Made by a program: the position numbers and the translations under genes. This document shows, piece by piece, positions 24,743 through 33,737 of a stretch of 64,000 nucleotides of DNA. Location of the stretch: contig JALHNT010000003.1 in assembly GCA_022843385.1 (NCBI GenBank), positions 124,001 to 188,000 on the forward strand, written 5' to 3'. Positions within the stretch are counted from its first letter, which is position 1. Every line of letters begins with the position of its first letter. The notes beneath the pieces were generated by a model. It saw nothing but the letters and a program-made list of their open reading frames with translations, ran no database searches and had not been told where the DNA came from. This DNA comes from Anaerolineae bacterium. Lineage in GTDB: Bacteria > Chloroflexota > Anaerolineae > Aggregatilineales > Phototrophicaceae.

Positions 24743-26398
24743 TTAGCGCGGTTTTTGATGCCCATTGTGATTGTTGCGCCGAACCAATACTGGCTCACGC
24801 ACAGCCTCACTATCCATCCGCCAGGTCTGTGGTTGCCGGGTTGCTGATGAGCGCTCGGACTGGATGGCGAATGACTTCACCGCCTGGGTTTCATACTGGC
24901 AGTAACTGTTGAGCGCCGCCAGCACCGCTGAACGAACGACCTTGCGCGGTGTGTAGAGCGACTTGCCAATCCACAACGACACGAAGTCATCATTGTAGTG
25001 TTCTGCCACGTACAGCGCGGCAGCACGGATTGCGGCCGGCTCGATGCGTTGGTTGGAGTGGCGATCCCAGTAGAGCAGGGCTTGCAGGCAGTAGGCGGTC
25101 TCTTCAACCGTCGAGGCATGATAGTAACCCCAACCCCCATCGGCGCGTTGAGTCTTGAGAATCCACTCAATGCGCGGCGGCAATGTTTCATCCATCACCC
25201 CCAACGCCGACCAGATGGCGGTACAGGTCAGGTAGTAGGGCGAAACATGCCATTTATCAAACCAGAAGTGACCGGTCTGGTCGTGCTGCGTCATGAGTGT
25301 GCGTATCTTTTCGACGCGGCTCTCATACAATGGATGGGTCTGGTCCCATCGGAGCGCAGCCAATGTGCGGATGTTTGCGCTCAGGGATTGATCCAGCTCT
25401 CCTGGATAGCAGACGAAGTAGTTATCCTGCTCGTAGGGTGTGAACACATCAGCCTGAACCGGATAACCGGCCCACTTGAGCAGGGCAAAGCCAACCGCTG
25501 TGTCATCGAGATCCTGAACATGGAAGTACGGCGAGTAGGTGATGCCTTTTTCCGGCACCCAACGGCTCCACACAAAGTCCAGCACACGCCGTACTTCGGG
25601 GTCATTCGGGGTAATCGCACCCGCGATGCGCAGATTGTTCAGGCTCCACAGGATTTCGAAGATGTCGATAGGGACGCAGAAGGGTGCGCCGCCGTCGCCC
25701 TGTTTCTGGATGACCTGGCTCAGATAATCGAGCGCACGCGGATCACCACTTTCGGAATGGAGCAGGAAGGCCGCTGTCGCTGCAGGCGAAGTTCCGACCG
25801 ATCCATTGGCTTCCACGAAATCCGGCGTCACCGGGATGTACTGCCCAGCCGCTTCGAGCGAGATCGCCAGGGTGGTGAAGCGCCACAGCTTGGGTTGATT
25901 TCCTAGCAGCGCCATCTTGCGTTCGATCTTCTGGCGATTGCCGAGGAGCGTGTGGGGCACATCGAGTCCGAGGTCGATGGCTTCGTTAGTCAGGGTATAG
26001 GCTAACAAAGGATAGCCGATGGTATCATTGGCATCGTGCGCCAGTCGCGCATGTTCGCACCACAGATAGGTTTCCCCATGTTCGATCCGTTGCAGGTCAG
26101 CATAACCGCGTCCGACTTTCTTCAGCGCGGTAATGGCCGCCAGCGTCGAGATCATGCGGTCATGATAGTGCAGCACCGGGCTGCCCCAGCTTCCATCTGC
26201 ATGTTGATGCCGCCGCAGCCAGTTGAGCGATTCCTCAAATGGATAATCGCTGTACCAGGAAACCAGCCGTGAAACCCAGGCCGTGTCATAAGCGACACTG
26301 TCCATCTCACTAACGCCCGGTCCGATAGAACGAGTGAGATGCTGAATATCTTCAGCGACGACTTCGGACATCCACTCTGCGATCGAACGTTCTTTCAT
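24743..26398 (-). CDS. Class II diterpene cyclase (copalyl/kolavenyl diphosphate synthase-like)
   Basis: 551 residues of the beta-gamma alpha-barrel type. The acid motif D296-L-D-D299 in HVQDLDDTAVGFALL is the DxDD of class II cyclases, which protonate geranylgeranyl diphosphate and cyclise it while keeping the diphosphate. VAYDTAWV (35-42) matches the SAYDTAWVA of plant and bacterial copalyl diphosphate synthases, and QW-like motifs (QHADGSWG, QRADGGWGYY) are present. No class I DDxxD motif is seen. Herpetosiphon, of the same phylum, has such an enzyme making a kolavenyl product. No class I partner, prenyl synthase or P450 is next to it. AGAGGG sits 6 bases before the ATG. Product stereochemistry cannot be told. 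Confidence 0.87.
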   Translation of the reverse strand: MKERSIAEWMSEVVAEDIQHLTRSIGPGVSEMDSVAYDTAWVSRLVSWYSDYPFEESLNWLRRHQHADGSWGSPVLHYHDRMISTLAAITALKKVGRGYADLQRIEHGETYLWCEHARLAHDANDTIGYPLLAYTLTNEAIDLGLDVPHTLLGNRQKIERKMALLGNQPKLWRFTTLAISLEAAGQYIPVTPDFVEANGSVGTSPAATAAFLLHSESGDPRALDYLSQVIQKQGDGGAPFCVPIDIFEILWSLNNLRIAGAITPNDPEVRRVLDFVWSRWVPEKGITYSPYFHVQDLDDTAVGFALLKWAGYPVQADVFTPYEQDNYFVCYPGELDQSLSANIRTLAALRWDQTHPLYESRVEKIRTLMTQHDQTGHFWFDKWHVSPYYLTCTAIWSALGVMDETLPPRIEWILKTQRADGGWGYYHASTVEETAYCLQALLYWDRHSNQRIEPAAIRAAALYVAEHYNDDFVSLWIGKSLYTPRKVVRSAVLAALNSYCQYETQAVKSFAIQSERSSATRQPQTWRMDSEAVREPVLVRRNNHNGHQKPR

Positions 26399-26448
26399 GT
26401 TTCCCTCTGCATACTCCAGTTATGAACTTCGTAAACCCCCTACGAGAC

Positions 26449-26477
26449 ATTCTAGCCAGTTTCTGTTCCAATAGCAA
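26449..26477 (-). promoter_or_regulatory. Promoter of the diterpene cyclase gene
   Basis: On the minus strand: TTGCTA (26477-26472), 17-base spacer, TAGAAT (26454-26449). Start near 26442. Confidence 0.5.
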
Positions 26478-26637
26478 TTACGATTGTTAAAAAAATACCT
26501 CTACGTTATATTTGTCACGACTTTTGTGAATAGATGTCATAATGATTCTTGATGTCGACAAATTAGCTGGCCGATACAGGAGATTGTAGGATCGGCAGTC
26601 AGTGAAGAATGAAGATTATGCTTTGTGATATTATGAA

Positions 26638-26665
26638 TCAGGCTGGACAACGTTGTCCAGCCTGA
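26638..26665 (-). terminator. 28-base perfect palindrome after the BMP gene
   Basis: TCAGGCTGGACAAC followed at once by its reverse complement. It lies 24 bases beyond the stop of the BMP gene and can fold as a long hairpin. There is no T run, so a terminator or 3'-end stabiliser is only likely. Confidence 0.5.
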
Positions 26666-26689
26666 TAAATGTCATATCTTACATTACAT

Positions 26690-27931
26690 TTATTGCTGGG
26701 TGCTGGCTCCGGTAATTCCTTCCAGCAGTTGTTCCAGGTACCATACGCTCGGCGACTCACCTAGTGGCGCGATCATCGCCAGTTTTTCGCCTTCGGCTGC
26801 CAGCACGGTGCCATCCTGATAACTGAGCGGGCCTTCCCACAGCCAGAAGGTATTGGCATTGGCTTCATCCGTTGCATAAGCGGCCATCTTGGCGATGAAA
26901 TCATCAAGCGATACCTGTGACTCCGCGCTCAGTCCCGTGCCACTGACGAAACCAATCGCTGAGGTATCCTGATTATTGATGTCCGACCAATCTGGCCCGA
27001 CATAATCCCAGCTCTGGGTGTAGGTGCCATCCTGAACCGCTTCGATCAGGCTCTTGTAGGCGGGGCCCCAGTGGAAGTAAGGCACGCCCAGGCAGACATC
27101 TGGCGCGATGTCACAGGCTCCCATGAAGTCATACGGCACAGCCCAGACCGCGTCACCTTCTTGGGCGCGCTGATCGGTGACGACAATCGCTTCGGTGGTG
27201 TCGATGCCGGAGATGATGACATCAGCGCCGCCGTCAATGAAGGCATTGGTTTCTTCCGTCGGGTCGAGCGTGACGCCGGGGATATTGAACCAAAAGCCGA
27301 TCCAGGTGACCGTGAAGGTGAGATCAGCCGCGTCCATGCCCCGATAATTCTCGTAGCAGTAGCTGGCACCCAGATAGGCTGAGGCCACCAGGCGGCGGGT
27401 TTCAAAGTTAATCAGCGGCCCCAGGTAGCCGATGCTGCCGGTCTGGGTGGTGAGCGCGGCGGCACAGCCGGCCATCATCTTCGCCCATTCCATCTGCCCC
27501 ATGATGTTTCCAACATTAGCCGGCGTTGCTTCGCCATCGGCCTGCAAACCGGTGTAGGCATCATCCCCCGAGATGTTGATGAAGGTAACCTCCGGGTAAT
27601 CCAGCGCCGCCTTCGACGTATCTTCTTCGAATTCATCCGAAGCGGTGAAGATGACCTGTGCACCCTCATCCACCATATTCGCGACCACATCGGCCAGCGT
27701 CGTTTCCGGCGCATCGGCTGGATTCAGTTTTTCGAACACCAGCATTCGTGCGCCTGGCACGTTCTGTTCGACATATTGTCCCCCTTCGTAATGTGCCTGG
27801 CTCCAACCGCGATCATTCTGCGGCCCGACCAGCACCATGCCGAAGACGAATTCATCCTGCGCTGCCACCGGGATGAGCGTCAGGACACCCAGCGCCAGCA
27901 CCAGAAAACACCACAACAGCTTCCGTTTCAT
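26690..27931 (-). CDS. BMP-family ABC substrate-binding protein
   Basis: 413 residues. Signal peptide (MKRKLLWCFLVLALGVLTL, ending VAAQ), then the BMP/PnrA pattern: GPQNDRGWSQAHYEGG, IFTASDEFEED, VTFINISG and GVPYFHWGPAYKSLIEAV. Relatives bind purine nucleosides or related ligands for an ABC importer. No permease or ATPase is next to it, so it must work with a transporter encoded elsewhere. The ATG at 27931 has AGGAGG 7 bases upstream; the longer frame does not. It has no lipobox despite the family often being lipoproteins; a Cys at residue 8 sits inside the signal core. Confidence 0.88.
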   Translation of the reverse strand: MKRKLLWCFLVLALGVLTLIPVAAQDEFVFGMVLVGPQNDRGWSQAHYEGGQYVEQNVPGARMLVFEKLNPADAPETTLADVVANMVDEGAQVIFTASDEFEEDTSKAALDYPEVTFINISGDDAYTGLQADGEATPANVGNIMGQMEWAKMMAGCAAALTTQTGSIGYLGPLINFETRRLVASAYLGASYCYENYRGMDAADLTFTVTWIGFWFNIPGVTLDPTEETNAFIDGGADVIISGIDTTEAIVVTDQRAQEGDAVWAVPYDFMGACDIAPDVCLGVPYFHWGPAYKSLIEAVQDGTYTQSWDYVGPDWSDINNQDTSAIGFVSGTGLSAESQVSLDDFIAKMAAYATDEANANTFWLWEGPLSYQDGTVLAAEGEKLAMIAPLGESPSVWYLEQLLEGITGASTQQ

Positions 27932-28063
27932 TGGATTTCCTCCTAATAGAACCAGCATCAGTTGAGTTTAACGCGCGCTTATCATTCAGCAATGGGATTC
28001 TGCACAAAAAGGATGCAGGCGGTGTCGCTGAACCATTCATGAAAGTTGACGAATCTGCACAAA

Positions 28064-29176
28064 CTACTTCCACTCCAGGCGGTAGCGTCCGCGCGTTTCT
28101 GGCCCGGTCTGGGTGTACATCAGCGTGACGCCATCAACCACCAGCAGATCAGCATGTCCGATGCCGACCTGAAATCCGACGGGCTGGACGACCGGATTGG
28201 CCGGGTATTTCTCCCACGGGCCGTCTATCGCACTGACCAGCGAACGGGCAAAACCCAGGGCGAACTGCGTATCCATGCCGCGCTCCAGCACGTCCGGACC
28301 GCGGATGCCTTCGTAGGCCATGTAGTAACGATCTCCGACCTTCAATAATTCAGCCGAACTGACGTAGCGGAAGTCGAAATACGGGGCGATGGATTCGCCC
28401 GCCGTGATGTCGGTTGGGCCGTATTCGCGCGCCCCTTCAAAGAGAGGGTCGGTGTCGCAGCGGCGCAGATTTCCCAGATCACCGTAGCGATTGCCCTTGT
28501 AGCAGCGCATGTGTCCCGGCGCGGAACCCGCCGCAACAAACACATATAGCGTATCGCCTTCAATATAAATGCCGGGTGGCGCACCCACCAGACAGTCGTA
28601 GACTTCGCCGCGAATGTTGGGGTGCGGCCCGATCTTCTCAACCGGGGAGCAGGGGCTGTACGAACTCGGCCAGGTGCCGCCAGGGGTCAACAAATAGTTC
28701 CAGTCTGACCAGGTGATGCCATCTACTGAACGACGCAGCATCACTTGAGCGTGCCATTCATAGGCCATGTACCACTGATCGCCAGCGTTAACGACGCGGG
28801 GATACTGCTGGGCGGTGATGTGATCGCGGGCATCGTCGCAGGGGCATTGCTGACAGGGCAGCAGACAGACCGGGGCGTTCAGTGCAAATGATTGTCCGGC
28901 GTCCTGACTTTTCCACAATGTCAGACACCCGGGAAAAGCGACCGGCTCGCCGCATTGGTCGATAACTCCAGCGGATCGCTGGCTGGCGTGGAGATATGAC
29001 CAGTATTCCCCGCTGGGTAGGATGACGGTATCGCTCTCACCCACGGGCAGCCCGGCATCGGCGATGTCCATCACCCATTCGGCGCGCCCTTCCCAGAAAT
29101 CGTCCAGCGTCGGCGGTGACTGCGCCAGCGCGGGCAGGGCAATGACCAGGAGCAGCAGTGGCAGCAAGCGCATCAT
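28064..29176 (-). CDS. Secreted Cys-rich beta-propeller protein, glycosidase-like
   Basis: 370 residues. Signal peptide MRLLPLLLLVIALPALAQ, then a fold that looks like the five-bladed propeller of GH32/43/117-type proteins: repeated WYMAYE..., DTLYVFVAAG, DRYYMAYEGIRG and LLVVDGVTLMYTQT segments. About ten Cys (CGEPVAFPGC, CLLPCQQCPC) point to disulfides outside the cell. I cannot assign the catalytic acids or substrate. It starts 21 bases after the GT2 gene and is probably in the same transcript. Confidence 0.6.
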   Translation of the reverse strand: MMRLLPLLLLVIALPALAQSPPTLDDFWEGRAEWVMDIADAGLPVGESDTVILPSGEYWSYLHASQRSAGVIDQCGEPVAFPGCLTLWKSQDAGQSFALNAPVCLLPCQQCPCDDARDHITAQQYPRVVNAGDQWYMAYEWHAQVMLRRSVDGITWSDWNYLLTPGGTWPSSYSPCSPVEKIGPHPNIRGEVYDCLVGAPPGIYIEGDTLYVFVAAGSAPGHMRCYKGNRYGDLGNLRRCDTDPLFEGAREYGPTDITAGESIAPYFDFRYVSSAELLKVGDRYYMAYEGIRGPDVLERGMDTQFALGFARSLVSAIDGPWEKYPANPVVQPVGFQVGIGHADLLVVDGVTLMYTQTGPETRGRYRLEWK

Positions 29177-29197
29177 GGTTAGGCGCAGATCACCGGC

Positions 29198-29935
29198 TCA
29201 ATCGACGAAGCGATACTTGATGAGCGTCCACAAAGCAATCGGCGCATCCGTCCATTTGATCTTCTTGCCTTCATTCCATTCGCGTCCATTGTACGAGATC
29301 GGCACTTCGTAGATGCGAATGCCTTTCTTCAGCACTTTGGCCGTCACTTCCGGCTCGAATTCGAAGCGGCGCGCGTGGATCATCATATCGCGCACGACTT
29401 CGGAGCGAAACACTTTGTAACAGGTTTCCATGTCGCTCAGGATCGAATTGTAGAGGATGTTAGTGGCGAAGGTCAGCAGTTTGTTGGCGACCATATTCCA
29501 GAAGTTCATCGCCTTGCGCGGCCCGCCGAGGAAGCGCGATCCATAGACCACATCGGCGATGCCTTCTTCAATCGGCTTCAGCAACGCCGGGTATTCACGC
29601 GGGTCATATTCGAAGTCGGCGTCCTGAATCAACAGCACCTGGCTGGAAGCGGCGGCGAACCCGGTGATGACTGCGGCTCCCTTGCCCTGATTGTGTTCGT
29701 GGTAGAGGATGCGCAGGTGGGGATGCTGTTCCGCTTCGATGCGCTTCAGGATTTCGCGCGTGCCGTCGGTTGAGCCATCATCAACGATGATGATTTCGTC
29801 TGCCAGCCCGACCAGTTCCACCCGTTCCAGCACTGGCTCGATGCTATGGACTTCGTTGAAGCAGGGGATGACCACCGTCAGAGTCAGGTGTTCAGGTTTC
29901 AGCTTGCTGAATTTGGTTGCAGGATGGGCGTGCAT
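29198..29935 (-). CDS. Family 2 glycosyltransferase (dolichol-phosphate mannosyltransferase-like)
   Basis: 245 residues of GT-A fold. VVIPCFNEVHSIEPVLERV starts the nucleotide-sugar site, VDDGSTDGT and the metal motif QDADFEYD follow, then GSRFLGGPRKAMNFWN and DMETCYKVFR, which are typical of DPM1/polyprenyl-phosphate transferases. No C-terminal membrane segments, so a soluble or peripheral enzyme making polyprenyl-phosphate-linked sugar at the inner face of the membrane. GGAG lies 5 bases before the ATG. Partner transferases are not next to it. Confidence 0.9.
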   Translation of the reverse strand: MHAHPATKFSKLKPEHLTLTVVIPCFNEVHSIEPVLERVELVGLADEIIIVDDGSTDGTREILKRIEAEQHPHLRILYHEHNQGKGAAVITGFAAASSQVLLIQDADFEYDPREYPALLKPIEEGIADVVYGSRFLGGPRKAMNFWNMVANKLLTFATNILYNSILSDMETCYKVFRSEVVRDMMIHARRFEFEPEVTAKVLKKGIRIYEVPISYNGREWNEGKKIKWTDAPIALWTLIKYRFVD

Positions 29936-29996
29936 CCGGACTCCTTTACCCTATCGCATTTAATGATACTACATGGATTCCGTATTGAGTCGAGGC

Positions 29997-31088
29997 TTAA
30001 GATTGTGGCATGAGGCGATAGATGCCAGCCGGGTCCGCGAAGTATATCCCGCCTTCCGGCCCAACCACGACATCAATCCGGCAGAAGAATCCTTGCAGAT
30101 CAATCGGCTCAAGGCTCACGATACGAGTTCGGTTGGCGTCCAAAACCGCCCGCTGAAGCGCCCCTTCATTCCAGTTACAGAACAACAGATTGCCCTGCCA
30201 CTGTGGGATTTCCAGGCGATCATACAGCGCGATGCCGGACATGCCAATCGTCGGATTGAACGAAATCATCGGCATCTGATAATCCGGCACGTTGACTGCT
30301 TCCATGCCATAACATCGGTCGCCATAGGCCGGCCCCCAGCCATAATTGCCCCCGGCCACAATCCGGTTGATTTCATCATCGCACTTCGGGCCATTCTCAG
30401 CAGCGTAGACCGCTCCGGTCTCCAGATCAATCGTAAAGTCAAACGGATTGCGCAGACCATAGGCATAAATGCTGCTGCCGGGGAAAGGATTATCTGGGGC
30501 CGGGATCAGTCCGTCGGTGGTTACCTGAAAGCGGTGGATCTTGCCCTGTGGCATCGTCAAGTCCTGAGCGTTAGCCGCCTCGCCATAATCGCCCATCGAG
30601 AGATAGAGCAGGCCATCGGCGCTGAAGTGCAGGTTACCGCCGTTATGGATCAGGTTGCCAGTGGTGATCGGTGTTGATAGCATGACTTCCGGGGCGCTGC
30701 CTGTGCCATCCTTCTCGGTGAACCGGATGACTTCGTTGGTCGGCCAATCGGCGCTGGTTCCCGGTTTGGTGCGCACAATCCAGATCAGACCATTTTCCGT
30801 GTACAGCGGGTCCAACGTGATGCCCAGTAGTCCCCGCTCGACCAGCGAGTCGACGGCGAACGTGATGACTGGCTCCGGCTGCAACCGTCCATCGGCGTTC
30901 ACCACGCGCACATTGCCGGTTGCTTTTTCGGTGTAAAACAAACGACCGTCCGGCGCAAAAGCCATCGCCACCGGATAATTGGCTGTGACCACTTTCTCTA
31001 CAATGTACGCAGGATCATCGATCTGCGCCGCTGCCCGCAGGCTGGTCAGGATCACAACGAGGGTCAGCACCCACAATCGCTTCATCAT
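29997..31088 (-). CDS. Secreted PQQ-dependent sugar dehydrogenase (GSDH/YliI family)
   Basis: 363 residues. Signal peptide MKRLWVLTLVVILTSLRAAAQ, then a six-bladed propeller with family motifs PVAMAFAPDGRLFYTEK, ERGLLGITLDP, HNGGNLHFSADGLLYLSMGD, YAYGLRNPFDFTID and DEINRIVAGGNYGWG. Such enzymes oxidise aldoses with PQQ and calcium in the extracytoplasmic space. The HNGG His and the R of YGLRNP fit the PQQ site. No PQQ synthesis genes are nearby. It precedes the GT2 gene in the same direction. Confidence 0.9.
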   Translation of the reverse strand: MMKRLWVLTLVVILTSLRAAAQIDDPAYIVEKVVTANYPVAMAFAPDGRLFYTEKATGNVRVVNADGRLQPEPVITFAVDSLVERGLLGITLDPLYTENGLIWIVRTKPGTSADWPTNEVIRFTEKDGTGSAPEVMLSTPITTGNLIHNGGNLHFSADGLLYLSMGDYGEAANAQDLTMPQGKIHRFQVTTDGLIPAPDNPFPGSSIYAYGLRNPFDFTIDLETGAVYAAENGPKCDDEINRIVAGGNYGWGPAYGDRCYGMEAVNVPDYQMPMISFNPTIGMSGIALYDRLEIPQWQGNLLFCNWNEGALQRAVLDANRTRIVSLEPIDLQGFFCRIDVVVGPEGGIYFADPAGIYRLMPQS

Positions 31089-31150
31089 TTACCCTGTATC
31101 ATCCATAGCGATTGTGCAATTGTGAACAAAAGCCGCCGAAATAGCGAGGT

Positions 31151-32410
31151 TCAACTTGGTCGTCGCCACCAGAAGGCGAGGGCATAAATCAGCACACCGA
31201 TCAACAGCGCTGCTTGCCCGGCCACCCAGGCGGTATATAACGGGACCAGCAGCGCCTGGGTATCGAGATAGCCCACGCTGAGGATGCGCTCCATATAGGT
31301 CTGTACCACACCAGCAGCACCCAGCGCCGCGCCCCCACCCAGTACGCCGACGCCGATCAGCCAGAAGGGAACCAGCCCGGTGACGCGCCGGTTCTCCCCA
31401 CGAATTTCCGCCCATGCCTGGTTCATCACCCCCAGCACCATCGCGCTCACCGCCAGCAGGCACAGCGTCCGTTGCAGATCAGTCAGCCGGGTGCCGAGGG
31501 TGTAGTCACGCACTGCCGTGACCGTTTGCAACCCACCGACGATGCCCATCCCCAGCAGCAGGACGATCACGCTCATAGCGAACCAGTGCGCCGCCAGCGT
31601 ATAGGTTGGATTCCGTTCGGTCAGCGCCCGATAAGTCCGCGCCGCCACCATCAGCAGCAGCACTGGAATAGCTAGCGCCGCGATGCCACTGACCCAATCG
31701 GGCAGGGCAGCCAGACTGGCGAGAGTCAGCAGCGTCCCTGCCAGGGTCAGGAGTGCCGCGGCGATCTGGCTGTCCTGGTTCAGCCATAGCGGTGTCAGAT
31801 TGCTGAAGCGGTGCATCAGCCAGTAACCCAGCGCCAGCGCCATCAATGGATAACTGAGGTAGGTGTGCAGACCGATGCTCAGGGCACGTAACGCCCGATC
31901 CTGTAGATAATCGGCGGCTGGGATCAAGCTGACCCCCGCGCCGATCATCCAGATGCAAAGCCCTACGCCCCAGATGATGGTCAGCGCCGAGCGCCAGGTA
32001 TCGCGCCCCAGCGCCAGCAAAATCAACAGGGTGCCAACCAGCAGCAGCCCATCCAGCGCTGGTGTCAGCTCCAATCCCTGTCGTCCTTCCACCAGCCCAA
32101 ACGCCGCTGCGATGACGCACACGATCACCAGTATTTGCCATAGGCGGCTGATGACCGGCAGTATCCCGATCTGTGCTACCTGTCGCCGGGTGACCACATA
32201 AATGCCGCCACCCAGCAACCCGGTCAGGATCGATAGAGTCAGGCTGATGCTGGCGAAGGCGCTGGCTTGCTGATAGGGCAGCACCGTCAGCAGCGCATCC
32301 GAATCCGTAAGGAATTTCAGGCCGCCCAGCAGCGCCAGCAGGCCATAGAGCAGGAGCAGCAGCAGGCTGAGGTAAAAGAAGCGCATGGTGACACGATTGA
32401 CCGGCAGCAT
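31151..32410 (-). CDS. Polytopic membrane protein, heme-copper oxidase subunit I-like without heme ligands
   Basis: 419 residues with about 12 membrane segments. The C-terminal part (AAHWFAMSVIVLLLGMGIVG then TDLQRTLCLLAVSAMVLG) follows the pattern of the last helices of CcoN/NorB, and the N-terminal LPYQQASAFASISLTLSIL matches their second helix, but the heme and copper His are missing: only three His occur in the protein (near 182, 200, 275). It starts 13 bases after the NorC-like cytochrome gene, which supports an oxidase or NO-reductase origin. Likely a membrane partner or anchor for that cytochrome rather than a catalytic oxidase. GGAG precedes the ATG. Confidence 0.6.
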   Translation of the reverse strand: MLPVNRVTMRFFYLSLLLLLLYGLLALLGGLKFLTDSDALLTVLPYQQASAFASISLTLSILTGLLGGGIYVVTRRQVAQIGILPVISRLWQILVIVCVIAAAFGLVEGRQGLELTPALDGLLLVGTLLILLALGRDTWRSALTIIWGVGLCIWMIGAGVSLIPAADYLQDRALRALSIGLHTYLSYPLMALALGYWLMHRFSNLTPLWLNQDSQIAAALLTLAGTLLTLASLAALPDWVSGIAALAIPVLLLMVAARTYRALTERNPTYTLAAHWFAMSVIVLLLGMGIVGGLQTVTAVRDYTLGTRLTDLQRTLCLLAVSAMVLGVMNQAWAEIRGENRRVTGLVPFWLIGVGVLGGGAALGAAGVVQTYMERILSVGYLDTQALLVPLYTAWVAGQAALLIGVLIYALAFWWRRPS

Positions 32411-32423
32411 AGGGCTGACTCCG

Positions 32424-33173
32424 TTATTGCAGCGTCATGAGAAAGGCGATCAGGTCATTGATTGTCTCGGCACTGAGGGCGCTGCCGAAGTTCTTCTGCA
32501 TCACATCCTGAAAGCCGGGGACAATATACACATCCGGTTGGATGATCGACTGGCGCAAATAGGCTTCGGCGCTCAGGCCCGGCACCCGTTCAGCCGCGCG
32601 TGAGCCGATGCCCGCCAGCGACGGCCCGACGATGACCACATCTGGCGTCAGCGAGTGACAGGTGGAGCAGATGGCGGGCGGCTGGCTGAACCAGTAACGT
32701 CCACGTTCGGCGGGATTGGCTGAGGTGGCGGCGCTGCTGCCGGCTACATTTCCACTGAGGCCACTTTCGGGTATCCGACCACTCACCAGGATCGGGTTAG
32801 GCGGCCAGTTCTGTGCGGCATCCTGTGTTCCAATCCATTCGAGGAATGCCAGCACTGCGTCCGTTTCGCTGCGCGTCAGGCCGAAGGCGGGCATCTGTCG
32901 CTGCTCTGGGTGGAACGCCGCTGGATTGACCAGGAATTCGCGCAGGTAGGTCTCGCCGCGCTGGCTGAAGCTATGCGTCAGATCAGGGGCATAGGCCCCG
33001 CCCTGACCGTAGAGGGTGTGGCAGCCTTCGCAGTCGTAAGTGCGCCAGACTTCTCTGCCGATGTTGACCTGTTCAGTACCAGCCCGTGGCTGCAACGGCC
33101 CCGGCAGCATGACTACGAGGAGGAGAGCGCTGATGATCAGGCTGGTTGCGAAGACTAAACGGGAGCCGCGCAT
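32424..33173 (-). CDS. Membrane-anchored diheme cytochrome c with NorC-like first domain
   Basis: 249 residues. One N-terminal anchor helix (6-22), first c-heme C48-EG-C51-H52 in a region strongly like NorC (GREVWRTYDCEGCHTLYGQG, APDLT, MPAFGLT, WPPNP), then a linker and a second c-heme C169-ST-C172-H173 with a possible Met ligand in DVMQKNFG. NorC has one heme; the extra domain resembles oxidase-associated cytochromes. It would shuttle electrons at the outer membrane face to or through the 419-residue neighbour. First gene of the minus-strand group. Confidence 0.85.
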   Translation of the reverse strand: MRGSRLVFATSLIISALLLVVMLPGPLQPRAGTEQVNIGREVWRTYDCEGCHTLYGQGGAYAPDLTHSFSQRGETYLREFLVNPAAFHPEQRQMPAFGLTRSETDAVLAFLEWIGTQDAAQNWPPNPILVSGRIPESGLSGNVAGSSAATSANPAERGRYWFSQPPAICSTCHSLTPDVVIVGPSLAGIGSRAAERVPGLSAEAYLRQSIIQPDVYIVPGFQDVMQKNFGSALSAETINDLIAFLMTLQ

Positions 33174-33247
33174 AAGGTTATCCTAATGCCATGAGTGGAT
33201 CGCCTGACGATTGTATCCGCCCTGGCGCAATGGGGCAAAGCGGTCAA

Positions 33248-33276
33248 TTGACGCCCCCCTTCAGCAACATTATACT
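33248..33276 (+). promoter_or_regulatory. Promoter of the Trm112-like gene
   Basis: TTGACG (33248-33253), 17-base spacer, TATACT (33271-33276). Start near 33283. Confidence 0.65.
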
Positions 33277-33316
33277 TGCCTGCAAGACCTATAAAGGAAA
33301 TGAGAGGATTGCTGTC

Positions 33317-33571
33317 ATGGCTGAAGCGCAACATCCACCGATTGACCCCAAACTGCTCGACATCCTGCGCTGTCCGGTGGCAGTACATTATAAGGATAAG
33401 GGCGACGATCCAGGCCGTCTGGAACTGGTCAAGGGCTGCTGGTTAGTCAGTGCTGACTCCGGCTATAAGTATCCCATCCGCGATGGGCTGCCGGTGATGC
33501 TGGTTGATGAGGGAGCCAGGTGGAAGGACACATCAGTGGATGATCTGCCGGTTCCCCCGCCTGCCGAATAA
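33317..33571 (+). CDS. Trm112-like / UPF0434 family small protein
   Basis: 84 residues. IDPKLLDILRCPVAV and YPIRDGLPVMLVDEGA are the hallmarks of the family, whose members bind zinc and activate methyltransferases or act in unknown ways in bacteria. Only two Cys remain (C19 of RCPV and the one in KGCW); the usual CPxC pair is broken, so zinc binding is doubtful. The start is 8 bases after AGAGGA and lies after the promoter; the longer frame would start upstream of the promoter. Confidence 0.85.
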   Translation: MAEAQHPPIDPKLLDILRCPVAVHYKDKGDDPGRLELVKGCWLVSADSGYKYPIRDGLPVMLVDEGARWKDTSVDDLPVPPPAE

Positions 33572-33638
33572 TGTCATAATCGGATTAGCGTTATGCTTGA
33601 GCTTGATTCTCCAGGCTGAAAATCACAATGCTTTTTGC

Positions 33639-33666
33639 TTGCGCGAAATCTCTCCTTACCTATAAT
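33639..33666 (+). promoter_or_regulatory. Promoter of the 247-residue secreted protein gene
   Basis: TTGCGC (33639-33644), 16-base spacer, TATAAT (33661-33666), the same layout as the sdh promoter. Confidence 0.55.
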
Positions 33667-33737
33667 GAATTTATGGGTATTGCGTTCAGCATTTCTGGCG
33701 CATCCCATTTATTCGTCGTTTAAGGAGACCCTTGATA

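Larger units (their letters stand above)
26399..26689. other. Intergenic region upstream of the diterpene cyclase
   Basis: 291 rather AT-rich bases. Holds the cyclase promoter, a dispersed 16-base motif (26517-26532, also found at 60663-60678) and a perfect palindrome next to the BMP gene stop. No gene seen. Confidence 0.5.
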
